Of a DNA stretch of 13,051 bases, positions 1-8,222 are shown one piece after another. The stretch lies in contig CALKVB010000315.1 of the NCBI GenBank assembly GCA_937996605.1, positions 1 through 13,051 on the forward strand. The letters are read 5' to 3'. Position 1 is the stretch's first letter, and the number at the start of each line of letters is the position of its first letter. The stretch comes from an uncultured Oxalobacteraceae bacterium. Lineage in GTDB: Bacteria > Pseudomonadota > Gammaproteobacteria > Burkholderiales > Burkholderiaceae_D. Below the pieces are notes generated by a model that made no database searches, was not told the origin of the DNA, and worked only from the letters and a program-made list of their open reading frames with translations. The position numbers and the translations under genes were made by a program.

Positions 1-1
1 A

Positions 2-2077
2 GAAAGCATTGCTAGGGCCTTGAGCATTCCCGCCAAAAATCAAACTGGCACGATTCAAGACGTCGAACATGTTGTCATTTTCATGCAAGAGAATCGTTCA
101 TTTGACCACTACTTTGGAACTCTGAAAGGAGTGCGCGGTTTTGGCGATCCACGTCCAAGCTTACTTCGCAATGGCAAGCCGGTTTGGTACCAGCCTATGG
201 ATAATGGCAAATACCAAATGCCTTTCCCACTCAGAGGCTACGGCGATGTCAGCGAAGATCGTGCACAATGCCAAGCAGAAGATTTACCGCATAGCTGGAA
301 ATACAGTCAAAAGATGTGGGCACATTACGATGTGTGGGTCAAAGAAAAAACTAGTATGAGCATGGGTTATCTGACGCGCGCCGATCTACCGTTTTACTAT
401 GCCCTCGCTGATGCCTTTACCGTAGGCGACGCTTACCACGCCTCCGTATTTGGCCCGACAGATCCGAATCGTCTTTTTCTTTTTAGCGGCACCAATGGTG
501 TGTCTGTCGGCAAAGACGGTCGCCATGCTCTGTCGAATGTCGACGACGGCAATGAGACAGGCTCGATGTTAAGAGACAAAAAGGGTTGGAAGTCGCCCTA
601 TACTTGGACAACCTATGCTGAACGATTAAGCGCAAAAAAAATTAGCTGGAAGGTGTATCAGGAATACGATAATTTTGGTGACAATGCACTGGCTTACTTT
701 CCCCAATTTCGCAATCTTGATCGGCAAGATCCGGCACAAGAGGAACGTTACCAACGCGCGCGTGCCTATGCGGGAGAAACCAGCGAACTCGATGAAAAAG
801 GGTTACCGCGCAACACCAATTCGAACGACGCCCAAGCCTTGGTTGATCGTTTTGCCAACGATGTACGCAACGGGCAACTACCTGCCGTTTCGTGGATTGT
901 AGCGCCCACCAAATTCTGTGAACATCCAGAGAAAAACCCACCGGGGTATGGCGAGTCTTTGACCTCTCGCTTACTCGATGTGCTCACTGAAAATCCAGAG
1001 GTATGGGCAAAAACTGTTCTTATCTTGTGTTACGACGAAGAGGGTGGCTTCTTCGATCATGTTTTGCCGCCAGTTGCCCCTGCCACACGCCACGATGGCT
1101 ATAGCTCAGTCAGCACCGCTGGAGAAATCAGTAAAGGTGAAGCCTTCGGTTTGGGTGCTCGCCTCCCCTTCATCATCGCCTCTCCGTGGACGCGCGGTGG
1201 CTTTGTTTGTTCCGAAGTTTTTGATCACACTTCGATTATTCGATTTTTAGAACAACGTTTTGGCGTGATGGAGCCAAATATCTCAGACTGGCGCCGCGCT
1301 ATCTGCGGAGATCTGACGTCCATGTTCGACTTCAGGCAATCAGAAGTCAATCGTCCCCAAGCCTTATTCGAGACCCCACATCAACATTACATTCAGAATG
1401 CGCAACTCTCTTGTGAGAGCAAAAAAAGCAAAGAAACCCCGCGATTAGAGCAACTAGTAAGGCAAGAAATTGATGCTGGCGGCAATACTCGACCTGCACG
1501 TCCGCTATCGTATCAATGTGAAGTCAATGGCAGACTCAGCGAAGACAAACAGGGTTTCCAAATCTATTTCAATAATCGAGGACGGGTCGGCGCAGCATTC
1601 ACAGTATTTGCGCAGAGCCACAATGCTGGTCCATGGTACTACACCATGAGCAGTGGTCATCAATTTAGCGAGACTTGGTCACTGATTGATTTCGGCAGCG
1701 AGAAATACGCCTTACGAGTACATGGACCGAATGGCTTTCTACGGATCTTCCAAGGGCGTAATGGGACCTTACTAGATGTAATAGTGACTCCTAATCTAAA
1801 GGCTCACAGCCTCACAATTCAACTCAAAAATCAAGACCAACGTGCTTATACGATTCGATTATTTGATAGTTTTTATGGAGGAAATGACCGCCATCTAGTA
1901 CTTGAAGCGCAATCACAAACTCAGTTCGAATGGGAGTGCCAAACTAGCGGACATTGGTATGATTTTGCGTTCACTCTCGCTGAAGAAAAAGACTTTCTGT
2001 GGCGCTATGCTGGCCATCTCGAAACGGGGAAAATTAGTATTAGCGATCCTGCAAATGGTGCACTTCAACGACGCTAA
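2..2077 (+). CDS. Phosphocholine-specific phospholipase C, 5' end cut off by the window
   Basis: Hydrolyses phosphatidylcholine or sphingomyelin head groups; members of this phosphoesterase family are normally exported by Tat. Counting the TTG-encoded leucine at 20-22 as residue 1, the family's active-site blocks are present: ENRSFDHYFG (24-33), GPTDPNR (145-151), CEHP (300-303), YDEEGGFFDHV (338-348) and FDHTS (401-405). After a charged linker (about 465-495) come two C-terminal beta-rich repeats (about 495-580 and 582-680), as in PlcN/PlcH-type enzymes. The frame is open upstream to base 2 and reads ESIARALSIPA, which matches the usual stretch just after the Tat signal peptide. The TTG at 20 is therefore an internal leucine, and the start, the twin-arginine signal and roughly 40 residues lie outside the window. 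The stop TAA is at 2075-2077. It converges with the downstream kinase gene. The family call is firm; the exact substrate is inferred. Confidence 0.93.
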   Translation, partial: ESIARALSIPAKNQTGTIQDVEHVVIFMQENRSFDHYFGTLKGVRGFGDPRPSLLRNGKPVWYQPMDNGKYQMPFPLRGYGDVSEDRAQCQAEDLPHSWKYSQKMWAHYDVWVKEKTSMSMGYLTRADLPFYYALADAFTVGDAYHASVFGPTDPNRLFLFSGTNGVSVGKDGRHALSNVDDGNETGSMLRDKKGWKSPYTWTTYAERLSAKKISWKVYQEYDNFGDNALAYFPQFRNLDRQDPAQEERYQRARAYAGETSELDEKGLPRNTNSNDAQALVDRFANDVRNGQLPAVSWIVAPTKFCEHPEKNPPGYGESLTSRLLDVLTENPEVWAKTVLILCYDEEGGFFDHVLPPVAPATRHDGYSSVSTAGEISKGEAFGLGARLPFIIASPWTRGGFVCSEVFDHTSIIRFLEQRFGVMEPNISDWRRAICGDLTSMFDFRQSEVNRPQALFETPHQHYIQNAQLSCESKKSKETPRLEQLVRQEIDAGGNTRPARPLSYQCEVNGRLSEDKQGFQIYFNNRGRVGAAFTVFAQSHNAGPWYYTMSSGHQFSETWSLIDFGSEKYALRVHGPNGFLRIFQGRNGTLLDVIVTPNLKAHSLTIQLKNQDQRAYTIRLFDSFYGGNDRHLVLEAQSQTQFEWECQTSGHWYDFAFTLAEEKDFLWRYAGHLETGKISISDPANGALQRR

Positions 2078-2086
2078 ATACAGCGT

Positions 2087-4606
2087 TTAAAGTTTTTCAA
2101 AACTGACCCAAAAATTGGTGCCGTGGGTGGGTGAGGTGTCGAAACCGATCTCGCCCTCCATTAACTCCACCATAGATTTACAAATTTTCAGCCCCAGGCC
2201 ACTACCCTGTTTCTGGCGCGTATCAGAATTATCGGCTTGTGCAAAACTATCAAACATCACTGTTTGAAAATCTTTAGGAATCCCTGGGCCACGATCAATT
2301 ACATGCACTTGCCAACGAGGCCCACTTGAAATCAAACGCACGATCACTTTTTGACCCGCCGGAGAGAATTTAACGGCGTTTGACATAAGGTTACTCAGAA
2401 CTTGTAATAAACGATCTGAGTCACCCCATATCATCGCCTGTTCAACACTACACTCAAGTTCAAGCCCAACTTGAAAACTTTGTGCGTAGGCGGAGTTTGC
2501 TTCAATCACTTGCGGTAACAAGCTGATCAAATCAAGTGCACGCATATCAAATTTCATTTTTCCCGCATTGAGTTTCTCCATGTCGAGAATATCGTTGACC
2601 AAATTCGATAAGCGCTTGCTATTTCTATGTGCCACAGCAATCATTTGCAAAGCCTTCTCTGGCAAAGCACCCATAATGCCATTTTCTAGTAGCGAGAGTG
2701 AACCACGTATCGAGGTCAACGGTGTTCGCAATTCATGACTTACAATTGCGATAAACTCTGCCTGCAATCGGCTGATACGATTACGTTCAGACAAATCAAG
2801 CACAAACGCCACCCAGTCTCGTTCGCTTTCCTCAATTCGTGCAATCCCAACTAACACCGGAATCACTCTACCATCCGCGCAAATCAACTCCTTTTCGTAG
2901 GCAGGCAGAACCGTATTCACCGTCAATTTTTCTAGCGCTTCTTGGTCAACCTTATGGAACGCCATTGGTGTTAAATCTTGCCAACGTCGATTACCACTTA
3001 TGAGCTCGCTTTCACTATAGCCTGTGAGCTGAACGAACGCTTCATTTGCACCGGTAAGTCTTCCATTCTCTTGTCCTTGTATGATCCCGATCAAACAAGA
3101 ATTAATTACCTTTTTAAGGTGCTGCTCACTCACCTCCAATGCGTTCAGCAAGGTCTGATACTCGGTAATATCACGTATGGTTCCTTCAAAACTTTCAACA
3201 CCACTTTCCAGATGTTGCACATACATACCGTCGCCAAGGACAAAATGAATCTTGCCACCGGGCCGAACAATTCTGAAACCCAAGTGAAATTCTCGACGTT
3301 CTTTCATTGCCGACTGCAAAGCTTCTTGCACCTTACGCTGATCATCAAGGTGTATAGCAGCAATCATGACTTCCAAACTGGGCGCTGTCTCGCTATCTTC
3401 GATGGAAAAAAACCAGCGCGCCGAATCTGAACAATTCACCTCTTGTGTAGCAATGTCGATACTCCAACTTCCCATTGCGGCTAAGCGTTGTGCTTCGTTC
3501 AGTCGATCGCGCTGAGCTTGTAACATTTTTCGGTTCGCATTACTCTCGAATAGATACATCGCTCCACTCAGAGAAATCAAAATCACGCTACATCCTGCAA
3601 TCGCCATAAGAACTATGGTCTTGAATTTTTCATTTCTTAATTCTGCAATACTAGGAACCGCTAATGCATGCAGCACTTCCAAAGGTTTTTCAGATAATTT
3701 GACGGAACCGGTAACGTAAGTATTTGGCGAATTTCCAAGCTGCACCAATCCTTGGTAATTTGTATCTGCTAAAGGGTGAATTTCGAACAGTGGAAACTCA
3801 TCACGTTTATACAAAGATTTACGTTTGTCAGCTGGTAAAGTAAACACCGGACTGCTTTGTAGCGCCTTCATCTCTTGCTGTTTATCTTGCGCCAAAATGA
3901 TGACCCCATTTTCATCGATCAAGAACACACCAGATAAATCGATATCTTGCGCCAATCGCGTAATATCAATTTTTGCCGTAACCACCCCTATCACTATCTC
4001 ACCATCATAAACAGGCGCAGAAAAATACAGGCCTGGCGTAAGTGAAGTTTTTCCTAGTGCAAATTGATAACCCGCATTGCCCCCAATTGCAGCCTTGTAA
4101 TAATTACGTTCACGATAATTATTCCCAACCAAAGATTCGGCAAGTTGATGATCGCTGGAAGCCAAACAATCACCATAACGGTCCAGAACATACGCCAAAT
4201 CAAATCCAAGTTGGTCTTTTGCATTGGTTAATGCTTGATTAATTGGCGTCCAGCGCTCGTCTTGGTTCTGCAGTCGAATTCTTTGCTTTCGTTGGGCCGC
4301 AGTTTCAGTGGAAGAGATTCCGGTATCGACAGCCTTCAAAGCCAAAACCAATTGCCGGTTTTGCGCAAGGACAAAAGGAATTCCTTGCATAGTGCGCAAG
4401 CTCCTTTGCAAATCCGCAGCAACACCTTGTGCCATTAAGTTACTACGTTTCTGTTCTTGATCGATCAGAGTGAAAGCGCGTTGTTGGAAGCTAAAATTCT
4501 CATACTGCCAGATCGCGAAAACCCATATTAGGCTCAATATGCTCAACAGCCACAAAATCCGCTTGCGGTAGGAGATAACATTGCGCTGAAGCGGCGATTC
4601 ATGCAT
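2087..4606 (-). CDS. Membrane-bound PAS-containing sensor histidine kinase with a DctB-like periplasmic sensor
   Basis: 839 aa, inner membrane. TM1 spans about 17-33, a periplasmic sensor 40-325 and TM2 329-352, followed by a short helical linker. Two PAS modules lie at about 376-485 (with a PAC-like EGTIRDITE) and 490-608 (PAC-like FVLDLSERN). The HisKA domain has phospho-acceptor H624 in FIAIVSHELRTPL. HATPase_c shows the N box around N743 (NLMSNAVKFSP), G1 DRGPGIP (771-777) and G2 GSGLGL (801-806). The sensor carries RERNYYKAAIGG and ALGKTSLTPGLYFSAPV, resembling double-PDC/dCache sensors such as DctB, so a small carboxylate or amino-acid ligand is possible. No receiver domain is fused and no response regulator is in the window, so it is an orphan locally. 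Start: an in-frame TGA (4619-4621) lies four sense codons upstream, and this is the first ATG after it; the Shine-Dalgarno is weak. Kinase identity is certain; ligand and partner are unknown. Confidence 0.93.
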   Translation of the reverse strand: MHESPLQRNVISYRKRILWLLSILSLIWVFAIWQYENFSFQQRAFTLIDQEQKRSNLMAQGVAADLQRSLRTMQGIPFVLAQNRQLVLALKAVDTGISSTETAAQRKQRIRLQNQDERWTPINQALTNAKDQLGFDLAYVLDRYGDCLASSDHQLAESLVGNNYRERNYYKAAIGGNAGYQFALGKTSLTPGLYFSAPVYDGEIVIGVVTAKIDITRLAQDIDLSGVFLIDENGVIILAQDKQQEMKALQSSPVFTLPADKRKSLYKRDEFPLFEIHPLADTNYQGLVQLGNSPNTYVTGSVKLSEKPLEVLHALAVPSIAELRNEKFKTIVLMAIAGCSVILISLSGAMYLFESNANRKMLQAQRDRLNEAQRLAAMGSWSIDIATQEVNCSDSARWFFSIEDSETAPSLEVMIAAIHLDDQRKVQEALQSAMKERREFHLGFRIVRPGGKIHFVLGDGMYVQHLESGVESFEGTIRDITEYQTLLNALEVSEQHLKKVINSCLIGIIQGQENGRLTGANEAFVQLTGYSESELISGNRRWQDLTPMAFHKVDQEALEKLTVNTVLPAYEKELICADGRVIPVLVGIARIEESERDWVAFVLDLSERNRISRLQAEFIAIVSHELRTPLTSIRGSLSLLENGIMGALPEKALQMIAVAHRNSKRLSNLVNDILDMEKLNAGKMKFDMRALDLISLLPQVIEANSAYAQSFQVGLELECSVEQAMIWGDSDRLLQVLSNLMSNAVKFSPAGQKVIVRLISSGPRWQVHVIDRGPGIPKDFQTVMFDSFAQADNSDTRQKQGSGLGLKICKSMVELMEGEIGFDTSPTHGTNFWVSFEKL

Positions 4607-4902
4607 ACGCTGAAGATCTCAGGAGAAGAATAAGAAGCGAAAAAAATGCCAATAGGAATCACGCAAAATTGTGCCGACTAGAACCCGCCCTCGAATGCTT
4701 TGTTGGAGGCGTGGAGCCGCAGGCAGTACAAAATGTACGAAAAATCGAACATCACAACGACAGCAACTGTTTTGAGTAAGCCCTGCGCAAAAATGTATTT
4801 CTTTCACGCAATTCAGTGTACGACAATTAGCAATAGTAACTGTCATTTTTTGAGCAATTTTCGTCGTTTTTGCGACAACAGAATCGAGGCACTACTTACT
4901 AC
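4607..4902. other. Intergenic gap between the Lrp-type regulator and the histidine kinase
   Basis: 296 bp between two minus-strand genes. Overlapping open frames on both strands show no protein-like composition, ribosome site or family resemblance, so I call no gene. The only ordered element is a short inverted repeat at 4726-4738 (GTACA, AAA, TGTAC), about 120 bp upstream of the kinase start, which could be an operator but is short enough to be chance. I see no GC-rich terminator after the regulator, so read-through into the kinase cannot be excluded. Confidence 0.5.
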
Positions 4903-5382
4903 TTATTGACCATCAAGTAATAATTCCGGAGCGATATCGTTACTATCTTTGAGTGTTTGCAATACGATATTGGAACGAATGTCTAATACGCCTGTCGTCT
5001 TGTATAGGCGCTCCAAAATAAAAGAGGAATAGTGCTTGAGGTTACGTGCTCGCACCCTTAGCAAATAATTTGCATCACCAGTGATGATGTAAGTACCAAC
5101 CACTTCCGGCCAACTTAAAATTGCCGTTGTGAAGTTCTCATGCCAGTGTTCGACGTCACGTCGCATGGTGACCTGCACAAAGGCATCAACTTCCAAACCG
5201 ATTACGTTCGGATCGAGCACTGCTCGATAGTGACTGATGACGCCACTCTCTTCCAGCATACGCACGCGACGCAAACATGAGGACGCTGACAGAAAAACTT
5301 TCTCCGCCAAATCCTGATTGCTAATGCGACCATCGGCTTGCAGCAAGGCTAAGATTTTTAAATCAGTTGGATCTAATTGCAT
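4903..5382 (-). CDS. kynR: Lrp/AsnC-family transcriptional regulator, probably KynR
   Basis: 159 aa, the usual length for the family. The N-terminal winged helix-turn-helix covers about 3-60: LDPTDLKILALLQADGRIS, then recognition helix LSASSCLRRVRMLEESG (31-47). The RAM/ligand-binding domain covers about 65-145 and contains the typical GDANYLLRVRARNL (102-115) effector-site region. Lrp-type proteins act as DNA-wrapping dimers to octamers that respond to amino acids. It is transcribed divergently from kynU-kynA. In Pseudomonas an Lrp/AsnC protein, KynR, sits beside kyn genes and activates them in response to kynurenine, so the same job is likely here; the family is seen, the role is inferred from position. 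The ATG at 5380-5382 has only a weak GGAAA-like ribosome site. The gap to kynU holds two inverted repeats that could be its binding sites. Confidence 0.88.
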   Translation of the reverse strand: MQLDPTDLKILALLQADGRISNQDLAEKVFLSASSCLRRVRMLEESGVISHYRAVLDPNVIGLEVDAFVQVTMRRDVEHWHENFTTAILSWPEVVGTYIITGDANYLLRVRARNLKHYSSFILERLYKTTGVLDIRSNIVLQTLKDSNDIAPELLLDGQ

Positions 5383-5481
5383 ACAAAATTTTCCGTCATT
5401 TTTTCAATCATTCTAACGAATTTATTCTACTTTGATTCAAAACTTTACTTTAATTTGCAAGAACACATCATGAAAAAGCGC

Positions 5482-5508
5482 ATAAAATATCTTCGCGTTA
5501 CATTTTAT
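5482..5508. repeat. Inverted repeat in the kynR/kynU gap, candidate operator
   Basis: ATAAAAT at 5482-5488 is the exact reverse complement of ATTTTAT at 5502-5508, with 13 nt between. An AT-rich dyad of this size fits the loose binding sites of Lrp-family proteins, but the sequence is simple enough that chance is possible. It lies 119 bp upstream of the kynU start and 100 bp upstream of the regulator start. Confidence 0.4.
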
Positions 5509-5556
5509 TAATTCGTCGATTCCTAACGTCTAGGCTTACATAAAAGCAAGGTCCGG

Positions 5557-5583
5557 AAGCCATCTTAAACTGAACAATGGCTT
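5557..5583. repeat. Inverted repeat / hairpin in the kynU leader
   Basis: AAGCCAT at 5557-5563 and ATGGCTT at 5577-5583 are exact reverse complements with a 13-nt gap, the same geometry as the repeat at 5482-5508; the two centres are 75 bp apart, about seven helical turns. It could be a second regulator site or, if transcribed, a 7-bp leader hairpin. No T-run follows, so it is not a terminator. Confidence 0.4.
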
Positions 5584-5626
5584 TACCTTAGAAAAGACCT
5601 AGGGTCGACAATTTGAATTTATTTTG

Positions 5627-6892
5627 ATGAAGAACATGACATTATTGACACGCCAAGACTGTATCGAACTCGACCAGCAAGACACACTCGCCCCGCTGCG
5701 TGACCAATTCGCGCTGCCAGATGGAATGATTTATCTTGATGGCAATTCATTAGGTGCGCAGCCAAAAGCCGCCCAACAACGAGCACTCGACCTGATCCAA
5801 CAAGAGTGGGGCAAGGATCTCATCAAGAGTTGGAACAAAGCAGGATGGTTTGATATGCCTTCACGCTTAGGTGACTTGCTCGCGCCCTTGATCGGTGCTG
5901 AAAAAAACGAAGTAGTGGTCACTGATTCAACGTCGATCAATCTGTTTAAAGCAATTGCTGCAGCGCTTGAGATACAGGCAAATCATCCTCAACACAAATC
6001 ACGCCGCACCATCGTGACTGAGCGTTCCAATTTTCCGACCGATATTTACATGGCGGAGGGAATCACTCGCTGGCTGGATCGAGGTTATCGTATTCATTTG
6101 GTTGATCATCCCGAAGAACTAACGACAGCCATCAATCATGATACTGCCTTAGTCATGCTCACCCATGTCAACTATCGCTCCGGGTATCTGCACGACATGC
6201 AAGCCATCACCGCACAAGCACATGCACAAGGAGCTTTATGCCTTTGGGACTTGGCACATTCTGCAGGTGCAGTCGAAGTCAATTTACATCGAGCAAATGC
6301 CGATTTCGCTGTTGGCTGTTGCTACAAGTATTTGAATGGTGGACCAGGCGCTCCAGCTTTTATTTGGGTACCGCACCGACATCAAACTCACTTCCATCAT
6401 CCGCTGAGTGGCTGGTGGGGTCATGCAACGCCGTTCGCGATGGCACCTTCATTCGAAGCGACTGCAGGTATTCGACGCGCCCTTTGTGGCACCCAACCCA
6501 TCGTTTCTTTAGCCTTAGTCGAATGTGGATTGTCCATTTTTGCACAGACATCGATGGCTGAAATTCGTTGTAAATCGCTAGCATTAACCGAGCTATTTAT
6601 TAATTTGGTTGAACATCGTTGCGGCCATCACCCTCTCAAATTGGTCACACCACGTGATCAACAACAACGAGGCAGCCAAGCCAGCTTTACCCATCCACAT
6701 GCATATGCTGTAGTACAAGCATTGATCGAACGCGGTGTCGTTGGTGATTATCGCGAGCCAGAAATTATGCGATTTGGATTTACGCCTCTGTACACGCGCT
6801 TTGTTGATGTGTGGGATGCGGTTGAAATTTTACGTGACATTCTCGACACACAATCCTATCAAGTTGACCTGCAACGCAATGCGGTGACTTAA
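5627..6892 (+). CDS. kynU: Kynureninase
   Basis: A cytoplasmic PLP enzyme that cleaves L-kynurenine to anthranilate and L-alanine, the last step of the anthranilate branch of tryptophan breakdown. 421 aa from the ATG at 5627, close to the family's usual 415-420. PLP-site features: VTDSTSINLFK (98-108), NFPTD (135-139), HVNYRSGYLHDM (180-191), LWDLAHSAGA (206-215; D208 and H211) and CYKYLNGGPGAP (232-243), with K234 the Schiff-base lysine. D208, H211, Y233 and K234 are offset by a constant +7 from the residues I recall for the Pseudomonas fluorescens enzyme (D201, H204, Y226, K227). The TTG just upstream (5624) is an unlikely start. ATG 5636 (MTLLTRQDC) is a credible alternative and aligns better with typical N-termini; neither has a strong Shine-Dalgarno. 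First gene of a kynU-kynA unit, 28 bp before kynA. Confidence 0.95.
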   Translation: MKNMTLLTRQDCIELDQQDTLAPLRDQFALPDGMIYLDGNSLGAQPKAAQQRALDLIQQEWGKDLIKSWNKAGWFDMPSRLGDLLAPLIGAEKNEVVVTDSTSINLFKAIAAALEIQANHPQHKSRRTIVTERSNFPTDIYMAEGITRWLDRGYRIHLVDHPEELTTAINHDTALVMLTHVNYRSGYLHDMQAITAQAHAQGALCLWDLAHSAGAVEVNLHRANADFAVGCCYKYLNGGPGAPAFIWVPHRHQTHFHHPLSGWWGHATPFAMAPSFEATAGIRRALCGTQPIVSLALVECGLSIFAQTSMAEIRCKSLALTELFINLVEHRCGHHPLKLVTPRDQQQRGSQASFTHPHAYAVVQALIERGVVGDYREPEIMRFGFTPLYTRFVDVWDAVEILRDILDTQSYQVDLQRNAVT

Positions 6893-6920
6893 GTATTCAC
6901 TTTTATTGGACCACACGATC

Positions 6921-7799
6921 ATGACTAACGAGTTAAACAATCAAAGTAAGCAGAATCAAAGCGGCGAACAAAAATGTCCTATGTCTTGGCATGGCGCAAA
7001 AATGGATTTCAGTAAGGACATGAGCTACGGCGATTACCTTGGCTTGCAACAAATCCTCAGCGCGCAGCATCCCCTCTCGCCAAATCACAATGAAATGCTC
7101 TTCATCATTCAGCACCAGACGAGTGAGCTGTGGATCAAATTAATGTTGCATGAACTCCACGCGGTGCGAGAGCAGATCCGAGTGGGTGATTTGCCACCTG
7201 CTTTCAAAATGTTGTCACGGGTTGCACGCATCATGGATCAACTGGTACATGCTTGGGACGTTCTCGCTACCATGACGCCCAGTGAATACACTGCGATTCG
7301 CCCTTACCTCGGTAACTCCTCAGGATTTCAATCACACCAATATCGCGAACTCGAATACCTCCTTGGCAACAAGAACGCCAACTTATTGAGTGTGCATGAA
7401 AGCAAAACCGAAATTCATGCAACTCTTAATGCAGCGCTGCACTCACCATCGATTTATGACGAGGCGGTTATGTACATGGCACGCAATGGCTTTGAAATTG
7501 ACGATGCCCGCTTGCATCTTGACTGGACAAAAACCGTCGCACCGAACGAATCAGTGAAACTTGCTTGGCAAAAGGTCTACCAAGCACCCGAGCAATATTG
7601 GGCATTTTACGAACTAGCTGAAAAACTAGTTGACATGGAGACATCATTCCGTATCTGGCGCTTCCGTCATGTCACGACCGTAGAACGCATTATCGGTTTT
7701 AAAACTGGTACTGGTGGAACCGCAGGAGTAAGTTACCTGCGCAAGATGCTGGATGTCGTGTTATTTCCTGAGCTTTTCTCAATTCGCACTGAATTGTGA
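6921..7799 (+). CDS. kynA: Tryptophan 2,3-dioxygenase
   Basis: A cytoplasmic heme enzyme that inserts O2 into L-tryptophan to give N-formylkynurenine, the first and committed step of the kynurenine pathway. 292 aa from the ATG at 6921, normal for bacterial TDO. Conserved elements: FIIQHQTSELWIKL (61-74) with H65 near the heme, EYTAIRPYLG (122-131) with Y123 and R127, SSGFQSHQYRELEYLLGN (133-150), and WRFRHVTTVERIIGFKTGTGGT (246-267) with proximal heme ligand H250 and T264. H65, Y123, R127, H250 and T264 all sit at +10 relative to the Xanthomonas enzyme residues I recall (H55, Y113, R117, H240, T254). A TTG at 6906 would add five residues, but the ATG has a GGA about 10 nt upstream and is preferred. 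The N-terminal 26 residues are polar and Asn/Gln-rich. Co-transcribed with kynU; no formamidase gene lies between or after them, and I see no clear terminator behind it. Confidence 0.96.
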   Translation: MTNELNNQSKQNQSGEQKCPMSWHGAKMDFSKDMSYGDYLGLQQILSAQHPLSPNHNEMLFIIQHQTSELWIKLMLHELHAVREQIRVGDLPPAFKMLSRVARIMDQLVHAWDVLATMTPSEYTAIRPYLGNSSGFQSHQYRELEYLLGNKNANLLSVHESKTEIHATLNAALHSPSIYDEAVMYMARNGFEIDDARLHLDWTKTVAPNESVKLAWQKVYQAPEQYWAFYELAEKLVDMETSFRIWRFRHVTTVERIIGFKTGTGGTAGVSYLRKMLDVVLFPELFSIRTEL

Positions 7800-7890
7800 A
7801 TACTTGCTTTTGTGCTCACATAGCTCAATGAATGAGACGGGCAGTATTTTCAAATTCACTTGTGCATTGCAATAAAACCATCATATTTAC

Positions 7891-7969
7891 TACTCTCGAG
7901 AAATAATTTTGGGGCTGTTATCGGGCTAATTCGACCTTCTCAAAACCACGTTAGTTACTCTCGAGAGTA
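7891..7969. repeat. Two copies of TACTCTCGAGA, one a perfect 14-bp palindrome
   Basis: TACTCTCGAGA occurs at 7891-7901 and again at 7956-7966; the second copy completes a perfect 14-bp palindrome, TACTCTCGAGAGTA (7956-7969). The start-to-start spacing is 65 bp, about six helical turns. The layout suits a pair of operators for a dimeric regulator, one strong and one degenerate. No regulator gene adjoins it and no known motif is claimed. Confidence 0.45.
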
Positions 7970-8222
7970 GCGCCATTCGTCGAAAACGCGGCGTTTGCCT
8001 GTAAAAATCGGCCTAAGTAAAATTACGTTAAAATGTATTTTTAGTTAATATTTTGTTGTAAAAATGACGCAACAAGAAAGCCGAAAAAAATTATTTTTTT
8101 CATTCAAATGTTGCCGGTAGAAAAATTTCATTACATCAACAAAAGTGTATCGCCGAAACCATCCTTCAGTTTCATCTTAAGCTCCAATTCCAATCTAATA
8201 AAACAGAGCTTTAATTTCATTC

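Larger units (their letters stand above)
5383..5626. promoter_or_regulatory. Divergent regulatory region between kynR-like gene and kynUA
   Basis: 244 bp, AT-rich on the regulator side. It must hold the promoters of both divergent genes, but no convincing sigma70 pair stands out in either direction, which would suit activator-dependent transcription. Two inverted repeats, at 5482-5508 and 5557-5583, are listed separately. A smaller 4-bp repeat GACC-TAG-GGTC sits at 5596-5606. There is no strong Shine-Dalgarno before kynU. Confidence 0.6.

Noticed and set aside
2091..2104. AGTTTT-TC-AAAACT dyad at the junction of the convergent phospholipase and kinase genes, considered as a terminator
   Set aside because: Only six A/T-rich pairs and no GC core, too weak to call an intrinsic terminator.
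2978..3430. 150-codon plus-strand open frame inside the histidine kinase gene
   Set aside because: Fully antisense to the PAS domains of a clearly real kinase, no ribosome site, and composition typical of a shadow frame.
4619..4846. 75-codon minus-strand open frame directly upstream of, and in frame with, the kinase gene
   Set aside because: Cys/Phe/Arg-rich with no family resemblance and no ribosome site. It ends at a TGA four codons before the kinase ATG, so it is neither an N-terminal extension nor a convincing gene.
8085..8101. A-run/T-run dyad considered as a bidirectional terminator after kynA
   Set aside because: No GC stem and about 290 bp beyond the kynA stop; likely just low-complexity AT sequence.
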